NCBI RefSeq assembly: GCF_031127805.1
Contig: NZ_JARXHW010000004.1
Coordinates: forward strand, 62,001 to 126,000
Direction of reading: 5' to 3'
Length of the DNA stretch: 64,000 nt
DNA from: Thalassobacterium maritimum
GTDB lineage: Bacteria; Verrucomicrobiota; Verrucomicrobiia; Opitutales; Coraliomargaritaceae
Made by a program: the position numbers and the translations under genes. The notes below the pieces were generated by a model. It ran no database searches. It was given only the letters and a program-made list of their open reading frames with translations, and had not been told where the DNA came from. Below are positions 9,807 to 17,899 of this stretch, one piece after another (within the stretch, counting starts at the first letter, position 1; every line of letters starts with the position of its first letter).

Positions 9807-11026
9807 TCTCAATGCTCACCAACGCCTTCTTTATCGCTCTGCGCGAAATCAAGCGCAACTTGATGCGCGCCTTCCTGACGGTGCTCGGCATCATCATCGG
9901 TGTCGCCGCCGTGATCACCATGGTCACTCTAGGCGACGGCACCACTCAAGCGGTCAAAGACAACATTTCTAACCTCGGAAGCAACTTAGTTATGGTGCGG
10001 CCAGGTTCTGGCTTCGGGCCACGCTCCAGTTCAGCGGGTGTGCCCAATTTCACCGAAGCCGATGTAACAGCTATCGCCGAGCAGGTGCCCGGTGTCGCTG
10101 CCATCGCCCCCGTGCGCAACAGCTCACTCAGCACGATCTACCGCCAAGAAGCCCGCAGCACCTCAGTGACGGGCAGCACACTCGACTATTTTGAAATCAA
10201 TAGTTGGGAACTAGCCGAAGGGCGCTACTTCACCACAACCGAAGCCAAGACGGGAGCTGCTGTGGCAGTAATCGGAAACACGGTAAAGACAGAACTCTTC
10301 GACGACGAAGATCCAATCGGGCAAAAGATCCGCGTCGGCCAAGCTTCCTTGCAAATTATCGGGATCTTAAAAGCCAAGGGCCAGGCTGGCATGGGGGACC
10401 AGGATGACACGATGGTGGTGCCCCTCACCACCATGCAACGCCGCCTCGGCGGACGCTCCTCCGGACGCGACATTAGCCAAATCAGTATTTCAGCCGAGGA
10501 TGACTTTGATAGCGATTTACTAATCAGCAATATCACCTCGCTCATGCGTCAGCGCCGCAATTTACAAAGCAATCAAGACAACGATTTCAACGTTTTCGAC
10601 ACACGCCAGATCGCCGAAACCCTGAGCTCTTCAACTCAATTAATGACCACCCTGCTAGCCGCCGTAGCAGCAGTCTCACTCCTCGTCGGCGGGATCGGCA
10701 TCATGAATATTATGCTGGTATCCGTCACCGAACGCACCCGGGAAATCGGTATTCGCCTCGCCATAGGAGCCACTGCCCGCGAAGTATTATGGCAGTTCTT
10801 AGTCGAAGCGCTCACACTCTCCTGTGTAGGTGGAATCGTGGGGATCACATTAGCCTACATCTTCTGCTCTCTGATCGCACCACTGATTCAAATTGGCTTC
10901 GTATTTAATACGCAGATCAATCTAATCGCATTTGCCTTTTCCGCACTGGTTGGCATCGTCTTTGGCTTTGCTCCAGCCCGTCGTGCCGCCAAGCTTGATC
11001 CCATCGACGCTTTGCGTCATGAATAA
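9803..11026 (+). CDS. ABC transporter permease (MacB/FtsX family)
   Basis: A 407-residue permease. There is one N-terminal membrane helix (about 21-43), a large periplasmic MacB_PCD-like domain (about 45-270), and three C-terminal helices, with the FtsX signature GGIGIMNIMLVSVTERTREI near 300. Start ATG overlaps the ATPase stop (ATGA). With the ATPase, adaptor and channel it makes a mechanotransmission-type tripartite exporter, probably for peptides, lipids or drugs; the substrate cannot be read from sequence. Confidence 0.95.
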   Translation: MISMLTNAFFIALREIKRNLMRAFLTVLGIIIGVAAVITMVTLGDGTTQAVKDNISNLGSNLVMVRPGSGFGPRSSSAGVPNFTEADVTAIAEQVPGVAAIAPVRNSSLSTIYRQEARSTSVTGSTLDYFEINSWELAEGRYFTTTEAKTGAAVAVIGNTVKTELFDDEDPIGQKIRVGQASLQIIGILKAKGQAGMGDQDDTMVVPLTTMQRRLGGRSSGRDISQISISAEDDFDSDLLISNITSLMRQRRNLQSNQDNDFNVFDTRQIAETLSSSTQLMTTLLAAVAAVSLLVGGIGIMNIMLVSVTERTREIGIRLAIGATAREVLWQFLVEALTLSCVGGIVGITLAYIFCSLIAPLIQIGFVFNTQINLIAFAFSALVGIVFGFAPARRAAKLDPIDALRHE

Positions 11027-11033
11027 TAGAACT

Positions 11034-11684
11034 ATGCGAATATTAGTCGTCGAAGATGATAACGGCCTACGCCGCAGCCTGAGCGCAACTCTCAAGGACG
11101 CTGGCTTTGCGGTGGACGCCGCCGCCGATGGTGAAGAAGGTCTCTACAAGGCCAGTGAAGATCTCTACGACGCCATCGTGCTGGATGTAATGATGCCACG
11201 CATGGATGGCTGGCAGGTCTTGGAAGCCCTACGCCCTGAGCATAGCACGCCCGTGCTGATGTTGACCGCGATGGACACGGTGCCCGATCGTATCAAAGGG
11301 CTCAATGCTGGCGCCGACGATTACTTAACTAAACCTTTTGATAGCGACGAATTGGTGGCTCGCTTACGCGCACTGATCCGCCGTAGCAGTGGTGCGAGCA
11401 GCTCAATACTACAAGTGCAGAGCTTCCAACTCGATACCGCCAAGCGCACGCTCAGCAATACCAAGGGCGAAATTGAGCTCACCGCCCGCGAGTATTCTCT
11501 ATTCGAATACATGGCGCTGCATCGTGGCGAAGTCGTCAGCCGCAGCCTTCTCTACGAACGCCTCTTTGACGAAACTGATAATAGCCTGTCTAATCTCTTG
11601 GACGTCCACGTCTCTAATCTGCGTAAAAAGCTCGGTTCAGACGTCATCAAGACCCGCCGCGGCCACGGCTACTACATCGAATGA
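11034..11684 (+). CDS. OmpR-family response regulator
   Basis: A 216-residue regulator with a receiver (acidic pair at 8-9, acceptor D51 in VLDVMMPRMDG, T78, K100 in LTKPF) and a C-terminal winged helix (ELTAREYSLFEYMALHRGEVVS; VHVSNLRKKLG; TRRGHGYYI). The frame stays open upstream into the permease gene, but the family start is the ATG giving MRILVVEDD; an ATG 15 bases earlier, overlapping the permease stop, is also possible. It probably controls its own efflux operon together with the next gene. Confidence 0.94.
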   Translation: MRILVVEDDNGLRRSLSATLKDAGFAVDAAADGEEGLYKASEDLYDAIVLDVMMPRMDGWQVLEALRPEHSTPVLMLTAMDTVPDRIKGLNAGADDYLTKPFDSDELVARLRALIRRSSGASSSILQVQSFQLDTAKRTLSNTKGEIELTAREYSLFEYMALHRGEVVSRSLLYERLFDETDNSLSNLLDVHVSNLRKKLGSDVIKTRRGHGYYIE

Positions 11685-13201
11685 AATCCCCCTTCCAATC
11701 CATCCGCTGGCGCATCCAAGCCTGGCATGGGCTCATCCTCTTCATCGCGATCGCAGCCTTCTGCCTGACTGCCTATCAATTAGCGTGGTTTAATCAATTA
11801 CGCCGTATTGACAGCGAAATCCAACATCTGGAACGCGAGCTCATCCGCACCTTGCTTCGCCAGAACAAAGACAGCCGCGCATCAGAATCGCGGAGTGTGA
11901 GCAATGTACATAAATCCACCAAGGAAGTTCGGCCCCTATTACCGGAGGAGTTTCTCACACTACTACAAACGGACTCTATCGAAGTACCAGAAGAAATGAG
12001 CACCCGCTTCAGTGGCCAGGAAGCCAGCCATAACTTTTTCAGCATTGCCGACAGAGAGGGCAAGGTTCTGCTACAATCAGAGAACGCCCCGCAGCGACTC
12101 GAGTTCCTGCCCTTACCAGAAGGCTCCGAAATGGTCGAGACCTCCCGCAGCACCGGAGACTACCGTGAGATTGCCCGCAGCGTGCCCTTCGGCTTACGCA
12201 CGATTGTGGGCCGAGAACTCGGCCCAGAGCGCGCGGAGATGCAGCGTTTCGCGCTCTCTCTCGCAGCGATCGGACTCACCCTATGGGGCTTAGGCCTACT
12301 GGGCGGCTGGTGGCTGGCTGGCAAGGCAATCCAACCCATCCAGCGTATCAGTCGCACTGCCACACGCATCGCCGAAGGCAACCTGAATGAACGGATCGAT
12401 ACCGATGGCGGCACCAGCGAACTCGACCAATTAAGCCATGTGCTCAACCACACCTTCGAGCGCCTCAACGCCGCCTTCGAACGCCAAAGGCAATTCACCG
12501 CCGACGCTTCCCACGAGCTGCGCACCCCACTCACTATTTTACTCTCTGAGACGCAACGTATGCGCAAACCAGGGCACCAAAGAGACAACAGCGAATATCT
12601 GGAATCCTTCGACCTCTGCCACGAAAGCTGCCTTCGTATGCGTCATTTAGTGGAGAGCCTACTAATGCTAGCGCGTCAAGATGACGGCGCGCCCGCTCAG
12701 GCGCTGAGCGATTGCCAACTCTCCGAGTGCATTCGCCAAAGCATCGCTCAGCATCAACCATTGGCCGAAGCGAAGGCCATCGAGATCCTATCAGAACTTG
12801 AAGACAGCCCCTTAAAAGCCGATCTCAACAGCCTGATGATCGTCCTCAACAACCTCATCGGTAATGCGATTCAGCACCATCCTGGTACCGGCACTGTACA
12901 TATCAGCTGCGGCCGCCAAAACGGCACCGTCTACATTCAAGTCCGCGACAACGGCCCCGGCATTAGCGAAGACGACCTCCCACATATCTTCGAACGCTTC
13001 TACCGAGCCGATAAATCACGCAACGGTGAGCAAAGCCACTCCGGCTTGGGTCTCGCACTGGTACAAACCATCGTCCGCAACATGAAAGGCCAAATCGAAG
13101 TCAATAGCACAGTCGGCACTGGTAGCACCTTCACAATACACCTACCGAGCAACATTCTCTATCGGGCTGCGCGCGTGAATACTTTGACTCCAAAGCTCTA
13201 A
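11681..13201 (+). CDS. Sensor histidine kinase (HAMP-HisKA-HATPase)
   Basis: A 506-residue EnvZ/QseC-like kinase with membrane helices near 14-37 and 187-210 flanking a periplasmic sensor. HAMP (about 212-262), HisKA with H278 in ASHELRTPLT, and HATPase (NLIGNAIQHH, RDNGPGI, HSGLGLALV) follow. It overlaps the response regulator by 4 bases and is almost certainly its partner. It is the last gene of the efflux operon and is followed by a strong hairpin. Confidence 0.94.
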   Translation: MKSPFQSIRWRIQAWHGLILFIAIAAFCLTAYQLAWFNQLRRIDSEIQHLERELIRTLLRQNKDSRASESRSVSNVHKSTKEVRPLLPEEFLTLLQTDSIEVPEEMSTRFSGQEASHNFFSIADREGKVLLQSENAPQRLEFLPLPEGSEMVETSRSTGDYREIARSVPFGLRTIVGRELGPERAEMQRFALSLAAIGLTLWGLGLLGGWWLAGKAIQPIQRISRTATRIAEGNLNERIDTDGGTSELDQLSHVLNHTFERLNAAFERQRQFTADASHELRTPLTILLSETQRMRKPGHQRDNSEYLESFDLCHESCLRMRHLVESLLMLARQDDGAPAQALSDCQLSECIRQSIAQHQPLAEAKAIEILSELEDSPLKADLNSLMIVLNNLIGNAIQHHPGTGTVHISCGRQNGTVYIQVRDNGPGISEDDLPHIFERFYRADKSRNGEQSHSGLGLALVQTIVRNMKGQIEVNSTVGTGSTFTIHLPSNILYRAARVNTLTPKL

Positions 13202-13257
13202 TTCAGGCTGCTGCGCTTTATATGTGGGCGCCCCCGTCTCTCCGTGAAGGTACCTAA

Positions 13258-13285
13258 AAAAGGCGGGGCACTCGCCCCGCCTTTT
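13258..13285. terminator. Bidirectional intrinsic terminator
   Basis: A perfect 12-bp stem (AAAAGGCGGGGC / complement) with a 4-base loop, A-rich on the left and T-rich on the right. It lies between the convergent kinase gene (ends 13201) and the small lipoprotein gene (ends 13307) and can serve both strands; the T6 run is on the minus-strand side. Confidence 0.9.
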
Positions 13286-13306
13286 GGCATCATCTAAAAA
13301 TGAGTA

Positions 13307-13435
13307 TTAATTTGACGCGTCTTGCATGCTTTCACCGGCATCTTCGATGTCTTCGCCGATACCGTCGACAGTGTTACAAGCTGTCATTGCAATCAATGCA
13401 CTAAAAAATGCGAGTAGGCTGAGTGTTTTTTTCAT
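13307..13435 (-). CDS. Entericidin-like small lipoprotein (copy 1)
   Basis: A 42-residue ORF. A short signal peptide (MKKTLSLLAFFSALIAMTA) ends in a lipobox with acylated C20, followed by NTVDGIGEDIEDAGESMQ, an acidic amphipathic helix. Length, lipobox and the GxxEDxEDAG pattern match the entericidin EcnA/EcnB family of membrane lipoproteins linked to envelope stress and stationary phase. It starts 30 bases after the DUF1328 gene and should be cotranscribed with it. A paralogue lies at 23325-23483. Confidence 0.85.
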   Translation of the reverse strand: MKKTLSLLAFFSALIAMTACNTVDGIGEDIEDAGESMQDASN

Positions 13436-13465
13436 AATGTATATATTAGTTTAAGTAGAGTTGAT

Positions 13466-13639
13466 TTACATAGGCTTCTTACCACGAACTGCTCCAGCGA
13501 CGGCCGAAACAATCAATAGCACGAGGAATACGAAGAAGAGAATCTTAGCGATACCAGCGGCTGCGCCAGCGACACCACCGAACCCAAGTACGGCTGCGAT
13601 GATTGCAATGATGAGGAATGTGAGTGACCATGATAACAT
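13466..13639 (-). CDS. DUF1328 (YtjA-like) small membrane protein
   Basis: A 57-residue protein with two membrane helices (about 4-20 and 30-50) separated by a Gly/Ala turn (GFGGVAGAAAGIAK), ending VRGKKPM. This is the DUF1328 pattern; family members are short inner-membrane proteins of unknown biochemical role, often induced by stress. A -24/-12-like motif lies 59 bases upstream of the start, in the same geometry as in front of the second entericidin gene. AAAGG about ten bases before the ATG can serve as ribosome-binding site. Confidence 0.88.
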   Translation of the reverse strand: MLSWSLTFLIIAIIAAVLGFGGVAGAAAGIAKILFFVFLVLLIVSAVAGAVRGKKPM

Positions 13640-13698
13640 GATGTGTGCCTTTCTGTTGTGGTTATTAGTTTAGATATGTTTAAGAGGCTTTATTACAT

Positions 13699-13714
13699 AG
13701 AAAGCGCTGTGCCA
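13699..13714 (-). promoter_or_regulatory. Candidate -24/-12 (sigma54-type) promoter, DUF1328-entericidin operon
   Basis: Minus-strand TGGCAC-AGCGC-TTTCT, preceded by T and followed by ATG. The -24 half equals the sigma54 consensus and the spacing is right. The -12 half is TTTC instead of TTGC, so a different sigma factor or activator site cannot be excluded. The end of the motif lies 59 bases before the start codon. Confidence 0.5.
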
Positions 13715-13895
13715 ACTCCGCCACAAATATCACTAACAACTATAAAACAATGACTTACAGAAAACAAAGGAATTAATCTAATATAGAAATACCGTAATTT
13801 GCACGCCAAACCTTAGCCCCTCATTGCAGTGTGCACGACGCTTCGTCCTCATCATTAGCAGAGTATTCAAGCTCTAGGCAGATAAGGCTAACAGC
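13715..13895. other. Intergenic region upstream of the promoter motif
   Basis: 181 bases between the promoter motif and the 3' end of the FNT gene. A short hairpin (AGGCT-gtt-AGCCT) overlaps the FNT stop codon and could weakly terminate it. I see no further gene or repeat. Confidence 0.4.
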
Positions 13896-14717
13896 CTAGA
13901 TTTCGTCCTTCACTTGTGCGTAACTAATCAGGGCGAACAATCCCGTGCCCCCAATTATGTTTCCTAGCAATGCAGGCAAGATACACTTAAAAACTGCATC
14001 CAACCAGTCGAGTTCTCCATTCAACGCAAGTAAGCACCATTCGGTGGCTCCCGCGACAACGTGAGTCAAGCCACCAAGTGCGATCATATAAGTCACGAGG
14101 AAGATCACCCAAAACTCATTCCCCTTTGCGCTGGGTAGCACCCACACAATGGAGGCCACCATAAAACCAGCAGGTATGCCATAGAGCAATGTTTGCGTCG
14201 TGGAGTATTCAAGTAAGTGATGCGATATCTCTAACGCGGCGGCGACTTGAGATTCGGGTAATATGGCACCGTGATACGCAAAGTAGGCAGATAGCCAAGC
14301 GCCCAGCATATTTGCAGTAAAAACGACCACCCAAAGCCTTGCTGTACATTTTAAATTACGAGCGGTTCGATCTCCTAATACCGGCAAGACCACTGAAATA
14401 GTATTTTCAGTAAAAAGCTGTAGCCTGCCTAAAATAACAATAATAAATCCGACGGCATAGCCACCATTCGAAAGCACTGTCTGCAAAGGATTGCCAGTGA
14501 GATGCCCATGCAGAAAAGCTTTACAATAAATTGATAAACTCAGCACCATGCCCGCTGCAATGCCAGACCAGAACAAAGAAGACATCGGTCTCGCCAATTC
14601 TTCCAGCCCTTCGCGGCGTACGACTTCGTAAATCTGCGGTGAAGGCATCCCCATGTGCCCCTTCGCTTGAGATTTATCAAGCGCGCTTAATTTCTTCTTT
14701 TTGCTAACCTCGGACAC
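13896..14717 (-). CDS. Formate/nitrite transporter family protein (YfdC-like)
   Basis: A 273-residue FNT-fold channel with six membrane helices between about 45 and 265. The RPMSSLFWSGIAAGM segment and the GRLQLFTEN motif are those of the YfdC subgroup rather than FocA/NirC. A soluble N-terminal tail rich in Lys precedes the channel. The transported anion is unknown for this subgroup. It stands alone on the minus strand, divergent from the cytochrome-opg operon. Confidence 0.9.
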   Translation of the reverse strand: MSEVSKKKKLSALDKSQAKGHMGMPSPQIYEVVRREGLEELARPMSSLFWSGIAAGMVLSLSIYCKAFLHGHLTGNPLQTVLSNGGYAVGFIIVILGRLQLFTENTISVVLPVLGDRTARNLKCTARLWVVVFTANMLGAWLSAYFAYHGAILPESQVAAALEISHHLLEYSTTQTLLYGIPAGFMVASIVWVLPSAKGNEFWVIFLVTYMIALGGLTHVVAGATEWCLLALNGELDWLDAVFKCILPALLGNIIGGTGLFALISYAQVKDEI

Positions 14718-14750
14718 AATACATATTTAGTTATAAGCTAGCTTCGCTTT

Positions 14751-14766
14751 ACCAAACAACATGCCA
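14751..14766 (-). promoter_or_regulatory. Weak candidate -24/-12 promoter for the FNT gene
   Basis: Minus-strand TGGCAT-GTTGT-TTGGT. The -24 half fits with T for the last C; the -12 half has GG where GC is expected. It ends 33 bases before the FNT start codon. Confidence 0.28.
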
Positions 14767-14987
14767 ATCTGCACTTCGATTGCAACAAAAACGCCTGATC
14801 GCAACAAGGTGAGCGCCACAGGCTTGCGCTAGAGCGCACTCTATACCATGTAAGTTCCTGTTAAAGTCGAGTGCTCCTGTTTTTATAACATAGGCATCGT
14901 GCAGAACGCATAAGAACTCCTCGAATGGCCGTGCATTTTGCATCAAAATAATCGGCCGCATCCAGTCCAGCCCTAGTCAATTTACAA

Positions 14988-15003
14988 TGGCATAGATTTC
15001 GCT
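14988..15003 (+). promoter_or_regulatory. Candidate -24/-12 promoter for the cytochrome-opg operon
   Basis: TGGCAT-AGATT-TCGCT keeps GG at -24 and GC at -12 with correct spacing. If used, transcription would start near 15014, which fits translation from the ATG at 15069 better than from 15024. Confidence 0.33.
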
Positions 15004-15068
15004 AACGCCAAGCAGGACAAGATATGCACTATTTTTTTAAGCAAAGAAAGAAACATCCAATAGCGCCT

Positions 15069-15800
15069 ATGAATAGAACTCGGCTAATATCCGGCGTCAG
15101 CACGGGCCTGTTGGCATTAGTAAGCCTCTGTGCTCTACACACTCACACATATGCTCAAGAAAAGCTAGCAAGTGCAATGGAAACGGCACTGAGCCACAGC
15201 AGCGACTATCAAACCCTCTCGCATTCAGCTAAGCGTATCAGTTACACATCTTGCTTACCCTGCCACGGAGAAGAAGGCAGAGGCAAACAAGATGTATTTG
15301 CGCCGGCACTCGCAGGCCAAAAACGCTGGTACCTTGAACGGCAAATCAAAAACTACCAACAAGGCATCCGTGGGATGCACAGTAGCGACATTGCTGGTGC
15401 CAGCATGCGCGCAATGTCACTCTTACTACTCGATCAGGATGTTATGAACGCGGTCCTCGATGAAATTGAAGAATTTCCGATTCCACCCGCAGTGCAGCTG
15501 AACAATCAGCCATACAACATAGAATCAGGAAAGGAGCGCTATACCATCTCCTGTGCTCATTGTCACGGAGAACGTGCCGAAGGTGATCAAGCTCTAGGGG
15601 CACCACGTTTAAATACGTTGCCCGCATGGTATACACTGCGGCAGCTTCGCAATTTCCAAGCTGGAATACGTGGTCAACATAATGATGACACACGCGGAAA
15701 AGAGATGCGCCCCATGGCTATGGCTGTTTACAACGAACAAGCGATACAAGATGTAGCCGCCTACATCGCCACTTTGCAGGATAAAGACCTATCACATTAA
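15069..15800 (+). CDS. Dihaem c-type cytochrome
   Basis: A 243-residue exported protein from this start. A typical Sec signal (MNRTRLISG...ALHTHTYAQ) begins here; an in-frame ATG 45 bases upstream would add a Lys-rich tail. Two haem c motifs are visible: CLPCHG (C62-C65-H66) and CAHCHGERAEGD (C162-C165-H166), each followed by RQIKNYQQGIRG / RQLRNFQAGIRG repeats and a distal Met (MRAMS, MRPMA). This is the cytochrome c4-like tandem arrangement. The opgG start follows after 6 bases, an unusual partner for glucan synthesis. Confidence 0.9.
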   Translation: MNRTRLISGVSTGLLALVSLCALHTHTYAQEKLASAMETALSHSSDYQTLSHSAKRISYTSCLPCHGEEGRGKQDVFAPALAGQKRWYLERQIKNYQQGIRGMHSSDIAGASMRAMSLLLLDQDVMNAVLDEIEEFPIPPAVQLNNQPYNIESGKERYTISCAHCHGERAEGDQALGAPRLNTLPAWYTLRQLRNFQAGIRGQHNDDTRGKEMRPMAMAVYNEQAIQDVAAYIATLQDKDLSH

Positions 15801-15806
15801 TGCTAC

Positions 15807-17333
15807 ATGGATATGACCAAAGTACACCGATCACTCTTACTCTTATGCGCACTGGGCCTAAGCTCTGTACAAGCTCAACAAGAACGCACTCAAATCACAT
15901 TAGATTCAGTTGCCCACGAAGCCCAAGCGCTGATAGAGCAGCCACCGCGGCAACCAGAAGCACTCGCTGAGAATTTACAGTCCCTTAGCTATGACCAGTA
16001 TCGGGACATACGATTTCGTCCATCCGAAGCCCTATGGTGGAATGCAGACTCAAAATTCCGAGTTGAATTCTTCCACCCGGGACACCTATTTCAAGACCAA
16101 GTCGAAATCTTTGAAGCCTCGGACACGCATGTGCAAGAGATCCCCTTCCTGAAGAATGCTTTTGATTATGGCAACAGTGGCTACGACCCTGGCTTTTTTA
16201 AGAAACCTAAAGCTTACTCAGGCATACGTGTAAAATATCCGGTCAACAACCAAGACGTCTACGACGAACTCATTGTCTTTCTAGGAGGCTCCTATTTTAG
16301 GGCGATCGGCGCGGGGCACAATTTTGGGCTTTCGCTGCGCGGATTGGCAATGAACACCATCGGCGAGCAGGAAGATTTCCCACGCTTTACAAAGCTCTGG
16401 CTCAAAAAGCCGGAAGCAAATTCAAATCAATTAACGCTGTTCGCTCTGCTAGAAGGCGAAAAGGTCACGGGTGCCTACCGCTTTGACGTTCGCTCACAAG
16501 GAGTCACCCAAATTGATGTGCATACGCGTCTATTCTTTAGAGCCGGCGGCGCAGCCGAAGTCGGCATCGCCCCCTTGACAAGTATGTTTGTGCATGGAGA
16601 AAACAGTAACAACCCAAATTTGACAGATTGGCGCCCAGAGGTACATGACTCTGATGGTATGCTGGTACATGCCAACAATGAATGGCATTGGTTCCCCCTA
16701 GAAAACCTGCCCGGGCGCACGATCCAACGTTTGCCCACGGCCAAATTACGCGGCTTTGGACTTCTACAACGGGATCGTGATTTTAAAAATTATAAAGATC
16801 TCGAAGCAAACTACCAACGACGTCCTTCGGCATGGATCGAGCCGATTGGCAAGTGGTCTACTGGAGAGATTGTACTCTACACCTTCGGCACCGATACCGA
16901 AGCCACCGACAATGTGACCGCCTTTTGGAAGCCGGATATCGATGCCAACACGCAAGACCGCACAGAGTTTTCCTATAGAATTACTCTTCAAACAAAAGAC
17001 CCGGCGCATGAACTCGCGAAAGTGCTCGAAACCAGAGTGGGCCAACGCACCTTAGACAGCAATGCAAGTACGGTCATCATCGAGTTCAGTCGCCCGGAAT
17101 CGATTGGATTGGATGAAATTGATCGCTTAAGTGTAGGCTTCGAATATGGTGGCGCCCAAGCGATTGAAGCCCCCATCATACAATACAATGAGCCGGAGGA
17201 TCGCATCCGTGTCTTCGCAAACTTTAAGACACCTCAGGAGCACCCACAGGAAAGCCCCTACAGAATGTCGGCTCAACTCCTGCGAGAAGGGCATCAAGTA
17301 TCCGAACGCTGGAACTATATATGGAAACACTGA
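15807..17333 (+). CDS. opgG: Periplasmic glucan biosynthesis protein OpgG
   Basis: A 508-residue exported protein of the MdoG/OpgG family. The signal peptide (about 1-24, ending VQAQ) is followed by the family start (ALAENLQSLSYDQYRDIRF, about 52-70) and conserved stretches FHPGHLFQ, FFKKP and GVQVKYP-like GIRVKYP, then the C-terminal immunoglobulin-like part. Family members modify or branch osmoregulated periplasmic beta-glucans. Length fits (about 510). It overlaps the next gene by 13 bases; that gene sits between opgG and opgH, which are usually adjacent. Confidence 0.95.
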   Translation: MDMTKVHRSLLLLCALGLSSVQAQQERTQITLDSVAHEAQALIEQPPRQPEALAENLQSLSYDQYRDIRFRPSEALWWNADSKFRVEFFHPGHLFQDQVEIFEASDTHVQEIPFLKNAFDYGNSGYDPGFFKKPKAYSGIRVKYPVNNQDVYDELIVFLGGSYFRAIGAGHNFGLSLRGLAMNTIGEQEDFPRFTKLWLKKPEANSNQLTLFALLEGEKVTGAYRFDVRSQGVTQIDVHTRLFFRAGGAAEVGIAPLTSMFVHGENSNNPNLTDWRPEVHDSDGMLVHANNEWHWFPLENLPGRTIQRLPTAKLRGFGLLQRDRDFKNYKDLEANYQRRPSAWIEPIGKWSTGEIVLYTFGTDTEATDNVTAFWKPDIDANTQDRTEFSYRITLQTKDPAHELAKVLETRVGQRTLDSNASTVIIEFSRPESIGLDEIDRLSVGFEYGGAQAIEAPIIQYNEPEDRIRVFANFKTPQEHPQESPYRMSAQLLREGHQVSERWNYIWKH

Positions 17334-17899
17334 GCCACCTACCGGCAAATACACAGACTGCGCAAACTGATTTGGCCTACAATCGAATCGATGCACTCCT
17401 ACGCGCCTATGGCTTCAGCCATGCGGTGACACGAAGTCGATATTGCCTAGAGATCTTAGAACAGGCACTAGAGGCATCCACAAAGGAAGCAGAGCAAGCA
17501 CTCGAAACAGTGGCGGCTCGCATAGCCCTACGGCGTATTCATTCTGGTGTGATCGCCATATCTGAAGCCGCTGAGCTTGCTACAGAAGCTGTGAGTGTTG
17601 AGGATCTCTATTTGGCACTACAGGCAGCCAAAATTCCTCAAAATGCAGCCGAAATCATCCTATCTGGCTCGTCTATAGACGAATCCCGCTTAGAAACCAT
17701 TCGCGCCCATTATCAAAGTCAGGCCAAGCCAAGCTTACGCCGAACTTCGATGGGCGCCCCCTCCCTACGCTTCGATGCGATCGATGAGGTCACGAACTCC
17801 ACCGAACGCTACCTGCAAAAGCACCCCGTAGTCTTAAAAGCGCTCAAGTTATCGATCGCGAGCATCACTCTCTACATCGTTTATATTTTTGCAAGATGA
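17321..17899 (+). CDS. Hypothetical protein between opgG and opgH, C-terminal membrane anchor
   Basis: 192 residues, not recognised as a named family. The first 165 residues are predicted helical and Ala/Glu-rich with no catalytic motif. The end (HPVVLKALKLSIASITLYIV, about 168-188) is one membrane helix. The ATG lies inside the opgG end, and the last four bases overlap the opgH start (ATGA), so it is tightly coupled to both. E. coli OpgH has a cytoplasmic extension of about 138 residues before its first helix, which the OpgH here lacks; this small protein may supply that function as a separate chain. That is inference from position and size only. Confidence 0.75.
   Translation: METLSHLPANTQTAQTDLAYNRIDALLRAYGFSHAVTRSRYCLEILEQALEASTKEAEQALETVAARIALRRIHSGVIAISEAAELATEAVSVEDLYLALQAAKIPQNAAEIILSGSSIDESRLETIRAHYQSQAKPSLRRTSMGAPSLRFDAIDEVTNSTERYLQKHPVVLKALKLSIASITLYIVYIFAR

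Larger units (their letters stand above)
14718..15023. other. Divergent intergenic region, FNT / cytochrome-opg
   Basis: About 306 bases with no convincing gene. A 70-codon minus-strand frame (14749-14961) shows no family features. Two TGGCAT-type promoter-like motifs, one facing each gene, are listed separately. Confidence 0.5.

Noticed and set aside
10932..11033. Upstream extension of the OmpR-type regulator
   Set aside because: It lies inside the permease gene and adds sequence before the conserved MRILVVEDD start.
14749..14961. A 70-codon minus-strand frame between the FNT and cytochrome genes
   Set aside because: No signal peptide, motif or family resemblance, and it covers both candidate promoters of the region.
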